From Pseudonocardia cypriaca (GTDB lineage: Bacteria > Actinomycetota > Actinomycetes > Mycobacteriales > Pseudonocardiaceae): DNA of 64,000 nucleotides. The position numbers were made by a program, and so were the translations under genes. This document shows, in pieces, positions 16,583 to 23,418 of the stretch (within the stretch, counting starts at the first letter, position 1; the number at the start of each line of letters is the position of its first letter). Where the stretch lies: contig NZ_VFPH01000001.1 of the NCBI RefSeq assembly GCF_006717045.1, positions 2,418,001 to 2,482,000 on the forward strand, given 5' to 3'. Under the pieces are notes generated by a model. That model saw only the letters and a list, made by a program, of their open reading frames with translations, was not told where the DNA came from and searched no databases.

Positions 16583-17170
16583 CTAGGCGCTCGCACGGCG
16601 CGCGGCGTTGCGGGCGCGCCGCCGTTCGACGAACGCGCGCTGCTTGGCCGCGGCCCCGCAGGCGCTCATCGAGCACCACACGCCGGAACCGTTGCGGGAG
16701 CCGTCGTAGAAGGCGGCGCGGCAGCGCGGCTCCCGGCACACCTTCAGCCGCTGCCACGTCCGGTCCCGGCTCGCGGGGACGGTCGCGGCCAGCATGCTCG
16801 CCAGCATCCGCCGCACCGGGGACTCGTCCCGAGGCCGTAGCTCCGGCTCGCCGTCGGTGAAGGACACGTGCACGGCGAGCTCGGGTGCGACCTGTTCCAG
16901 CCGCTGGAGTGCGGCGTCGTCGACGGGCTGCTCGGCGTCGTTGTGGCGCGCCAGAGCTGCGCGCAGGCCCTCGCGGACGGTGAGCGCGAGCGCCAGCTCG
17001 GTCGCCGTGACGGCCTCGTCGGCGACCGGCGCGCCGTGCTCGCGGCACCAGCGGGCGAGGTCGGCCGGGGTCTGCAGGCCCTCGTCTCCGCCGCCCGCGA
17101 GCCGCCCGAACCAGGTGTTGACGAGTGCCTGGACGAGGACGAGTGGGGCGGGGGCGTCTGGTCTGCTCAC
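16583..17170 (-). CDS. CGNR zinc-finger transcriptional regulator
   Basis: 195 aa. The N-terminal two thirds (LVNTWFGRLAGGGDEGLQTPADLARWCREHG ...) match the stress-induced ABATE-type domain; the C-terminus has a zinc ribbon CREPRCRAAFYDGSRNGSGVWCSMSACGAAAKQRAFVERRR with two Cys pairs. GTG 17170 is placed 7 nt after a TAACAT -10, implying a leaderless mRNA. It is divergent from a VOC gene across a compact operator region and is the likely regulator of it. Confidence 0.82.
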   Translation of the reverse strand: MSRPDAPAPLVLVQALVNTWFGRLAGGGDEGLQTPADLARWCREHGAPVADEAVTATELALALTVREGLRAALARHNDAEQPVDDAALQRLEQVAPELAVHVSFTDGEPELRPRDESPVRRMLASMLAATVPASRDRTWQRLKVCREPRCRAAFYDGSRNGSGVWCSMSACGAAAKQRAFVERRRARNAARRASA

Positions 17171-17177
17171 GTCGCCG

Positions 17178-17240
17178 ATGTTACCAGTGTTTGTTATTGA
17201 CTGGTCACACTGTGACCGGCTAACGTCCTTCACTGGTAAC
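17178..17240. promoter_or_regulatory. Divergent promoter with nested dyads between CGNR and VOC genes
   Basis: For the rightward gene, -35 TTGACT (17197-17202), an 18-bp spacer and -10 TAACGT (17221-17226) are visible. The spacer holds GGTCACA-C-TGTGACC (17203-17217), a perfect dyad. Outer arms GTTACCAGTG (17180-17189) and CACTGGTAAC (17231-17240) form a second perfect 10-bp inverted repeat around both promoters. ACTGGT occurs three times. TAACAT (17183-17178, minus strand) is the -10 of the CGNR gene. Confidence 0.65.
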
Positions 17241-17264
17241 ACCGTCCGAGCCGGGAGAGAACCG

Positions 17265-17705
17265 ATGTTCCGTGGATTCGCCACCCTGAACCTCTACGCC
17301 GACGACATCGCCGCGGCTCGCGACTGGTACGCCCAGCTCTTCGGCGTCGAGGCCTACTACGCCTACCCGCCCGCCCCGGCCGAGCCGGCATACGTCGAGT
17401 TCCGCATCGGCGACGACGGGGACGAGATCGGCTTCATCGACCGCCGCTACGCCCCGCCCGGGGAGCCCGGGTCGCCCGGCGGCGCGGTCATGCACTGGCA
17501 CGTCGACGACCTGCAGGGCGCCGTCGACCGCCTGCTCGCGTTGGGTGCCACCGAGCACCAGCCGATCACCGAGCACGGCGACGGCTCCGGCTTCGTCACG
17601 GCGTCGGTGGTCGACCCGTTCGGGAACGTGCTCGGGGTGATGCACAACCCGCACTACCTCGAGGTGTTCGCGCGTCGCGAGCAGGCAACGGCCTCGTTGT
17701 CGTGA
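17265..17705 (+). CDS. VOC-family protein
   Basis: 146 aa. FRGFATLNLYADDIAAARDWYAQLFGVEAYY starts a standard VOC module; MHWHVDDLQGAVDRLLALGATEHQPI and VVDPFGNVLGVMHNPHY complete it. GGGAGAGA precedes the ATG. It has the best-defined promoter in this part of the window, with a dyad in the spacer, so it is probably repressed until an inducer appears. Its stop overlaps the next GTG (GTGA). Confidence 0.83.
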   Translation: MFRGFATLNLYADDIAAARDWYAQLFGVEAYYAYPPAPAEPAYVEFRIGDDGDEIGFIDRRYAPPGEPGSPGGAVMHWHVDDLQGAVDRLLALGATEHQPITEHGDGSGFVTASVVDPFGNVLGVMHNPHYLEVFARREQATASLS

Positions 17706-18268
17706 GCGCCGCCGTCATGGGAGCGGACGTCATCGAGCCGGCTTCGTGCGAGCAGTGGCGGGAGTGGCTCTCGACCCACGCCGCATCGGCGGCGGAGGTA
17801 TGGCTCGTCATCCCCCACGCCCGTAGCGGCCGGCCGGGCATCAGCCACCGGGAGGCGATCGAGGAGGCCATCTGCTTCGGCTGGATCGACAGCCTGGCCC
17901 GCCGCCACGACGACTCCTCGTGGCGGCAGCGGTTCAGCCCGCGGCGGCCGACCGCCGCCTGGAGCAAGGTCAACCGTGAGTTGGTCGAGCAGCTCACCGC
18001 GCAGGGCCGGATGACGCCCGCCGGACAGGCCATGGTCGACCTGGCGAAGCGGACCGGCACCTGGTCGATGCTCGCCGACGCACAGGACGGGGTGGTTCCC
18101 GACGACCTGCGGGCCGCGCTCGACGCCGATCCGGCGGCGGCCGCCGGCTTCGCCGCTCTGTCCCCATCGGTGCGTCGGGCGGCGCTGGAGTCGATCGCGC
18201 GGGCGGTACGCCCGCAGACCCGGCAACGGAGGGTAGCCGCGACCGTCGCCAGGGCGAGGGCCGTCTGA
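17702..18268 (+). CDS. YdeI/OmpD-associated family protein
   Basis: 188 aa. WREWLSTHAASAAEVWLVIPHARSGRPGISHREAIEEAICFGWIDSLARRHDDSSWRQRFSPRRPTAAWSKVNRELVEQL is the diagnostic YdeI-like N-terminal block, followed by a helical C-terminus ending in a basic stretch (RPQTRQRRVAATVARARAV). Relatives are linked to antimicrobial-peptide tolerance in enterobacteria, but the function here is unknown. It is translationally coupled to the VOC gene. Confidence 0.8.
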   Translation: MSAAVMGADVIEPASCEQWREWLSTHAASAAEVWLVIPHARSGRPGISHREAIEEAICFGWIDSLARRHDDSSWRQRFSPRRPTAAWSKVNRELVEQLTAQGRMTPAGQAMVDLAKRTGTWSMLADAQDGVVPDDLRAALDADPAAAAGFAALSPSVRRAALESIARAVRPQTRQRRVAATVARARAV

Positions 18269-18301
18269 GGGCGTTGCGCCCGGTTTGCGGCGTGCGAACG
18301 A

Positions 18302-18778
18302 TCAGCCGCCGAAGTCCTGCACCCAGTAATGGCCGTTCGGCGAGTAACCGACGCCGATGTGGGTGAATGCGCAGTCCTCGAGGTTCTCGCGATGCCCCGC
18401 GGAACGCATCCACACATTCATGACCTCGGCGGCACTCGCATAACCGTGCGCAAGGTTCTCGCCCGTGACGGTGTCGTAGCCCGCCGATCCGATCCGCTCG
18501 TCCGACGACGTCCCGTCGCGGTCTTCGTGCTCGAGGTAGCCGTGGCGCGCCATGTCGGTGGCGTGTTCCTGGGCGATGGAGCGCAGCCGTTCATCGACCT
18601 TCACCGGGGCGCATCCCGCCTCCTGGCGGATCGCGTTGGTGCGCGCGATGACGTCTGCTGCGGCGTTCCCGGCCGAGCTCGCGGCGTGGGCGGCGGGAAC
18701 GGCGGCCGCGGCGGCCCCGCAGAAGAGCAGCGGAACGAGCGCGATGCCGATAACGGTTCGGCGACCGAGGCTGGCCAT
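18302..18778 (-). CDS. Secreted CAP-domain (SCP/PR1-like) protein
   Basis: 158 aa. A signal peptide (RRTVIGIALVPLLFCGAAAAAVPAAHA) ends at a likely AxA cleavage site near residue 32. The CAP domain follows with ADVIARTNAIRQEAGCAPVKVDERLRSIAQEHATDMARHGYLEHEDRDG, a GENLAHGYASAAEVMNVWMRSAGHRENL block and a terminal GYSPNGHYWVQDFG. His and Glu residues of the CAP cavity are present. TAGCTT lies 6 nt before the ATG, so the message is probably leaderless. Confidence 0.87.
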   Translation of the reverse strand: MASLGRRTVIGIALVPLLFCGAAAAAVPAAHAASSAGNAAADVIARTNAIRQEAGCAPVKVDERLRSIAQEHATDMARHGYLEHEDRDGTSSDERIGSAGYDTVTGENLAHGYASAAEVMNVWMRSAGHRENLEDCAFTHIGVGYSPNGHYWVQDFGG

Positions 18779-18848
18779 GGCGGAAAGCTAGCAGCGGCGT
18801 TCCGACCCGAAAGAGAATCGGGCGTCATCCGGAAAGGAGCGCCGGTGG

Positions 18849-20027
18849 TCACTGCGCGTGACGGTCGGCACGCTCTCCGGCCGCTGTGAGGCGGTCGGCG
18901 AAGTCGCTGAGCGCGTCCTGGTCGGCGTTGCTGAGACTGACGCGGAACGTGCCGCGGTCGTCCGGGAGGAAGGCGGTGCCCGGGATGACGAGCGTGTCGT
19001 GGTCGACGACGAGCTCGCGCACCACGTCCTCGGTGGGACGCCCGGGGAACGGGTGCCGGAGCCAGCCGAACATGCCGCCCGCGGACAGCAGTTCGAAGCC
19101 GCCGGGCCGGTCGGCCATCACCGTCCGGAACCAGTGCCGGCGGTGGGCGATCTCGCCCGCCTTCTCGCGCCGCCAGTCTTGGGCCTTGGTGAGGCCGGCC
19201 CACGCGGCCTCCTGGCCGATCCGCGGCGCGCAGATCGCGACGCAGTCGAGCAGCTTGGTGACCTCCCGGCCCAGGTCGGGGGACGCGACGAGGGCGCCGA
19301 CCCGGTAGCCCGGGATGGCGAAGTCCTTGGAGAAGCTGTGCAGGCTGACGACGGTGCTGGACCACTCCGGGTCGGCGAAGAGGGCGTGCGGCGGCTCGTC
19401 GGTGTCGCGGAACGACCGGTAGGTCTCGTCGAGGATCAGCGCGACGTCGTGCCGCGCCGCCACGTCGGCCAGCGCCGCGATCCGCTCCGGCGAGGCGGTG
19501 GCGCCACTCGGGTTGCCCGGCGTCACCAGGACGATGGCCCGGGTCCGCGGGGTGATCACGGCCTCCGCGGCCTCCGGGGTGGGCACCAGGTCGGGGCCCG
19601 GCTCGAGGTGCACCGGCACGATCCCGGACATCCGCAGCCACATGTCGTGGTTGAAGTAGTACGGCAGCGTCAGCACCACCTCGTCGCCTGGCGCGGCGAG
19701 CGCCGACGCGACGAGGCAGAACGCCTGGTTGCAGCCGGCGGTGACGATCACGTGCTCGGCCCGCACCCGCCCGCGGTACGAGGCGGACAGCTCGGCCGCG
19801 AACGCCTCTCGCAGGTGCGGGAGCCCGGCGATCTCGACGTAGTCGGCGCCGCGGGGATGGCGGGCGGTTGCGACGACGTGCTCGAGCACCTCCGGCGCGG
19901 CGGGGTACTGGGGCGCCGCCTGGGCCAGGTCGAGCAGCTCGCGCTCCTTCGCCCGGCGGTCGAGGAGCGCGTACGCCATGCCGATCGGCGAGTCCGTCGC
20001 CTGGACCGTCCAGTGGTTGAGTCGCAC
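18849..20027 (-). CDS. PLP-dependent aminotransferase, class I/II
   Basis: 392 aa fold-type I aminotransferase. YVEIAGLPHLREAFAAELSA, VIVTAGCNQAFCLVASALAAPGDEVVL, VTPGNPSGATASPERI, LILDETYRSF and SLHSFSKDFAIPGYRVG (PLP-binding Lys near residue 235) are all present, as is the terminal Arg region FRVSLSNAD. The amino-acid substrate cannot be told from sequence. AAGGAGCGC precedes the GTG. It is divergent from the DMT exporter gene with 14 bp between the starts; metabolite plus exporter is a plausible pairing. Confidence 0.88.
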   Translation of the reverse strand: MRLNHWTVQATDSPIGMAYALLDRRAKERELLDLAQAAPQYPAAPEVLEHVVATARHPRGADYVEIAGLPHLREAFAAELSASYRGRVRAEHVIVTAGCNQAFCLVASALAAPGDEVVLTLPYYFNHDMWLRMSGIVPVHLEPGPDLVPTPEAAEAVITPRTRAIVLVTPGNPSGATASPERIAALADVAARHDVALILDETYRSFRDTDEPPHALFADPEWSSTVVSLHSFSKDFAIPGYRVGALVASPDLGREVTKLLDCVAICAPRIGQEAAWAGLTKAQDWRREKAGEIAHRRHWFRTVMADRPGGFELLSAGGMFGWLRHPFPGRPTEDVVRELVVDHDTLVIPGTAFLPDDRGTFRVSLSNADQDALSDFADRLTAAGERADRHAQ

Positions 20028-20041
20028 GCGCTCCTTCCTAC

Positions 20042-21037
20042 ATGGGCGCCCGGCGGAATGCCGCTGCTGCAGTCCGAGTTGTGCGTGTGGTGACAGGGGG
20101 ACGGACGGGGGTCGGCCTTGCGCTCGCGGTGGTTTCCGCCGCCACGTTCGGGCTGTCGGGGCCCTTCGCGAAGGCGTTGACGGATGCGGGCTGGTCGGCC
20201 AGTGGAGCCGTGCTCGTCCGGATGGGCGGGGCCGCGGCCGTCCTGCTGGTGATCCTCGCGCTCACCCGCCCCGGCGTGCTCGCGGCGATCCGCGCCGACG
20301 CTCCCGCGCTGGTTCTGTACGGAGCCCTCGCGGTGGCAGGCGTGCAGGTGGCGTTCTTCAACGCGCTGCTGTACGTGCCGGTCGCGATCGCCCTCCTGCT
20401 GGAGTTCCTCGGCCCGATCCTGGTGCTCGCCTGGGTGTGGCTGGTGCGGCGGGAGCCGCTCGGAGCGCGCACGATCTTCGGCGCCGTGGTGGCGCTCTTC
20501 GGGCTGTCGCTGGTGGTGCAGGTCTGGACCGGGGTGGAGCTGCGCTGGGAGGGCATCGCATGGGGCCTCGCCGCCGCGGTGTGCCAGGCCTCGTACTTCC
20601 TGCTCGCCGACCGCGCCGGCAGCTCCACGCCACCGCTCGTGCTCGCGGGGGTCGGGATGACGCTGGGCACGGTCGTCGTGGCGTTGCTCGGGCTCGTCGG
20701 CGTGCTGCCGGTCGTGATCGACACCGCTGCCACCGGCGTGTTCCTCGCCGGCGTGGACGTCGGCTGGCCGGTTACGGCGGCGCTGCTGGTGCTCGTCTCG
20801 TCGGTGATCGCCTACCTGGCCGGCGTGGCCGCGATCAGGCGCATCGGCGCATCCCGCGGGTCGCTCGTGGCGCTGCTCGAGGTCATCGCTTCCGCGGTGG
20901 CGTCGTGGTTGCTGCTGGACCAGGTGCCCACGCCGGTGCAAGCGGTGGGCGGGGCGCTGATCCTCGGTGGCGTCGCCCTGACGATCACCACCCGGCGACC
21001 TGCCGCCGTCGAGCCCGAGGTCATGCCGGCGGCGTGA
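20042..21037 (+). CDS. EamA/DMT-family exporter (RhtA-like)
   Basis: 331 aa with ten hydrophobic segments in two EamA repeats (LALAVVSAATFGLSGPFAKALTDAGW; GIAWGLAAAVCQASYFLLADRAG). The family exports amino acids and related metabolites. The ATG at 20042 lacks a clear ribosome site, and GTG 20090, just before the first TMS, is an alternative. Close divergence from the aminotransferase gene suggests shared control. Confidence 0.82.
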   Translation: MGARRNAAAAVRVVRVVTGGRTGVGLALAVVSAATFGLSGPFAKALTDAGWSASGAVLVRMGGAAAVLLVILALTRPGVLAAIRADAPALVLYGALAVAGVQVAFFNALLYVPVAIALLLEFLGPILVLAWVWLVRREPLGARTIFGAVVALFGLSLVVQVWTGVELRWEGIAWGLAAAVCQASYFLLADRAGSSTPPLVLAGVGMTLGTVVVALLGLVGVLPVVIDTAATGVFLAGVDVGWPVTAALLVLVSSVIAYLAGVAAIRRIGASRGSLVALLEVIASAVASWLLLDQVPTPVQAVGGALILGGVALTITTRRPAAVEPEVMPAA

Positions 21038-21059
21038 GCCGCGGTTTCCCCGGCCCGCG

Positions 21060-21935
21060 CTACGGCTGCACGAGGTCGAGAAGGCCGTCCAAGGGCGCCG
21101 ACATCGCGTCGGGCCGCCAGATCGCCGCGAGCTCCAGCCGCTGGGTCGCGTCCGTCAACCGCCGGAGCGCCACCCCCTTCCGGTGGAGCGCCGCGGCGGA
21201 GGACGGGACCACCGCCAACCCGATGCCGGCGGCCACCAGACCCAGCACGGTCTGGACCAGCCACACCCCGCGCTGGGCGATGCGGGGCGTGACGCCTGCG
21301 TCGGCGAACAAGGCGGTGATCGCGGCGTGCAGGCCGGGCACGTCGTGCCGTTCGGGGAGGACGAACGGTTCCCCGGCGACGTCGGCGAGGGCGATCGCGG
21401 ACGCCGTGGCGGCCGGGTGGGCCTCCGGGAGTGCGAGCAGGAGGTCCTCGGAGGCCAGGCGGCGGTGCGCGAGATCGGGTTCGCTGATCGGCAGGTAGAG
21501 CACGGCGACGTCGAGGCGCCGCTCGTGCACGGCGCGCAGCAGGGCGTCGGGGGCCATCTCGCGCAGGGTCAGCTCGACCACCGGGTGCGTGGCGCGGAAC
21601 TCGCGCAACAGGTCGGGCAGTACCCCACCCATCGCCGACGGGACGAACCCGACCGTGAGGCTGCCGACCGTGCCGTCCCCGACGCCGCGCACCATCCGGA
21701 CCGTCTCGTCGAGGTCGGTGAGCAACCGGCGGGCCTCGGGCAGGAGCGCCGCGCCTGCGGCGGTGAGCCGGATGCTGCGGCGGGAGCGGTCGAAGAGCGG
21801 GGTGCCGATCTCCTTCTCCAGCAGCGCGATCTGCTGGCTGAGCGGGGGCTGGGCCATGTGCAGGCGCTGCGCGGCTCGGGTGAAGCTCAGCTCCTCCGCG
21901 ACCGCCACGAAGTAGCCGAGCCGCCGGTACCGCAC
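21060..21935 (-). CDS. LysR-family regulator (CatR/BenM-like)
   Basis: 291 aa. The HTH spans YFVAVAEELSFTRAAQRLHMAQPPLSQQIALLEKEIGTPLFDR; the rest is the periplasmic-binding-like effector domain (GTVGSLTVGFVPSAMGGVLPDLLREFRATHP). It is divergent from the CoA-transferase pair, matching the usual place of LysR activators of aromatic (beta-ketoadipate) catabolism. TAGGAT (21947-21942) is 6 nt before the GTG, so the transcript is probably leaderless. Confidence 0.87.
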   Translation of the reverse strand: MRYRRLGYFVAVAEELSFTRAAQRLHMAQPPLSQQIALLEKEIGTPLFDRSRRSIRLTAAGAALLPEARRLLTDLDETVRMVRGVGDGTVGSLTVGFVPSAMGGVLPDLLREFRATHPVVELTLREMAPDALLRAVHERRLDVAVLYLPISEPDLAHRRLASEDLLLALPEAHPAATASAIALADVAGEPFVLPERHDVPGLHAAITALFADAGVTPRIAQRGVWLVQTVLGLVAAGIGLAVVPSSAAALHRKGVALRRLTDATQRLELAAIWRPDAMSAPLDGLLDLVQP

Positions 21936-21941
21936 GAGCCG

Positions 21942-21976
21942 ATCCTATATGCGGTTCGTCTTGGTACAGACGAACC
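21942..21976. promoter_or_regulatory. LysR-type operator and leaderless promoter
   Basis: GGTTCGTC (21953-21960) and GACGAACC (21969-21976) form a perfect 8-bp inverted repeat with an 8-nt centre. It lies 18-41 bp before the LysR start, across its -35 region, the usual autoregulatory position. TAGGAT (minus strand 21947-21942) is the LysR -10. Confidence 0.6.
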
Positions 21977-22017
21977 AGATGTTGGACGTATGGGCCGGGC
22001 CGTGGTCACCTCGACAC

Positions 22018-22686
22018 ATGTCCACTCTCGTCGAGCGAGTCACCGTCGACGTCGCCGCGGCGGTCTCGCGGATCGAGGACGGCGCCACGCTCATGGTCGG
22101 CGGGTTCGGCCTGGTCGGCGCGCCGCTCACGTTGATCGAGGGCCTGCTAGCGCACACGGCCGTCGGCAACCTGACGGTCATCAGCAACAACCTCGGCGAG
22201 CCGGGGCGCGGCCTCGGCCGGCTGCTCCTCGAAGGCCGGGTCCGCAAGGCGGTCGGGTCCTACTTCACCAGCAACCCCGACGTCGTCGCGGCGTACCAGG
22301 CCGGGCGGCTGGAGATCGACCTCATGCCGCAGGGCACCCTCGCCGAGGCGATCCGTGCCGGCGGCGCCGGGATCGGCGGCTTCTACAGCCGCACCGGGTG
22401 GGGCACCGCGCTGGGCGAGGGCCGTGAGGAGCGGACGATCCGCGGCGAGCCGCACATCTACCAGGAGAGCCTGCGGGCCGACGTCGCGCTCGTGCGGGCG
22501 CGCGCGGCCGACGAGCTGGGCAACCTCGTGTACTCCAAGACCGCCCGCAACTTCAACCCGGACATGGCCACCGCCGCCGACCTCGTCATCGCCGAGGTCG
22601 ACGAGGTGGTGCCGGTCGGCGCCCTCGACCCGGAGGCCATCGTGACCCCGCACCTGTTCGTCGACGCTGTGGTGGTGAGGCGGTGA
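22018..22686 (+). CDS. 3-oxoacid CoA-transferase subunit A
   Basis: 222 aa, family I CoA-transferase alpha subunit. It has ISRIEDGATLMVGGFGLVGAPLTLIEGLL-type opening, the GGFGLVG loop, NLTVISNNLGEPGRGLGRLL and the ending VTPHLFVDAVV. It transfers CoA from succinyl-CoA to a 3-oxoacid, either 3-oxoadipate (PcaI role) or acetoacetate; the LysR neighbour makes the aromatic route more likely, but sequence alone does not decide. The ATG at 22018 matches the family start; no clear ribosome site is seen. Confidence 0.85.
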   Translation: MSTLVERVTVDVAAAVSRIEDGATLMVGGFGLVGAPLTLIEGLLAHTAVGNLTVISNNLGEPGRGLGRLLLEGRVRKAVGSYFTSNPDVVAAYQAGRLEIDLMPQGTLAEAIRAGGAGIGGFYSRTGWGTALGEGREERTIRGEPHIYQESLRADVALVRARAADELGNLVYSKTARNFNPDMATAADLVIAEVDEVVPVGALDPEAIVTPHLFVDAVVVRR

Positions 22687-23348
22687 GCGGCATCCAGCAC
22701 CGGATCGCCGCCCGCGTGGTCCCGCACATCCCGCCCGGCGCGGTCGTCAACCTCGGCATCGGGATCCCCACGCTGGTGGCCGACCACCTGCCCGACGGCC
22801 ACGGCGCGCACCTCCAGACCGAGAACGGCCTGCTCGGCGTCGGCCCGACCCCGGCGCCGGACCAGATCGACCCCGACCTCGTGCACGCCGGCAAGCAGCC
22901 GGTCACCGCGCAGCCGGGCGCCTCCTACTTCGCCAGCTCGGCGTCCTTCGGGATGATCCGGGGCGGCCACGTCGAGGTCGCGGTGCTCGGCGCCCTCCAG
23001 ATCGACGCCACCGGCCGGATCGCGAACTGGGCCATCCCCGGCAAGCCGGTGCTCGGCGTCGGCGGTGCGATGGACCTGCTCGTCGGGGCCCGCACCGTCG
23101 TGGTGGCCACCACGCACACCGCGAAGGACGGCTCGCCCAAGATCGTGCCGGAGTGCACGTTCCCGCTCACCGCTCAGCGGCCGGTCGACGTGGTCGTCAC
23201 CGAGGCGGCGACGTTCCGCACCGACTCGGCCGGCCTGGTCCTCGTCGACCTGGCCGCGGGGATCACCCTCGACTGGGTCCACGAGCACACCGCGGCCCCG
23301 TTCCGCGTCGAGCTGGAGGACGCCCTGCTGCCGCAGGCAGGTCACTGA
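22683..23348 (+). CDS. 3-oxoacid CoA-transferase subunit B
   Basis: 221 aa beta subunit. VVNLGIGIPTLVADHL and LQTENGLLGVGPTP are diagnostic; the Glu in ENGLLG is the catalytic residue that forms the glutamyl-CoA thioester. GGAMDLLVGAR, TTHTAKDGSPKIVPECTFPLT and TEAATF blocks follow. GTG start overlaps subunit A's stop (GTGA), so equal subunit production is expected. Confidence 0.88.
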   Translation: MSGIQHRIAARVVPHIPPGAVVNLGIGIPTLVADHLPDGHGAHLQTENGLLGVGPTPAPDQIDPDLVHAGKQPVTAQPGASYFASSASFGMIRGGHVEVAVLGALQIDATGRIANWAIPGKPVLGVGGAMDLLVGARTVVVATTHTAKDGSPKIVPECTFPLTAQRPVDVVVTEAATFRTDSAGLVLVDLAAGITLDWVHEHTAAPFRVELEDALLPQAGH

Positions 23349-23388
23349 ACGCCTAATTCGGTCGCATTCCGCCATCCGCCTCGCGAGC

Positions 23389-23411
23389 ATGAAACCCCTC
23401 GCGTGAGGGGG
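23389..23411 (+). promoter_or_regulatory. Hairpin covering the ABC exporter's ribosome site, with a five-codon ORF
   Basis: CCCCTC-GCGT-GAGGGG (23395-23410) can fold so that the Shine-Dalgarno sequence GAGGGGG is paired. A minimal ORF, ATG at 23389 ending TGA at 23406 (peptide MKPLA), runs through the stem. The exporter's ATG is at 23419, 8 nt after the G-run. Confidence 0.4.
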
Positions 23412-23418
23412 AAATCCA

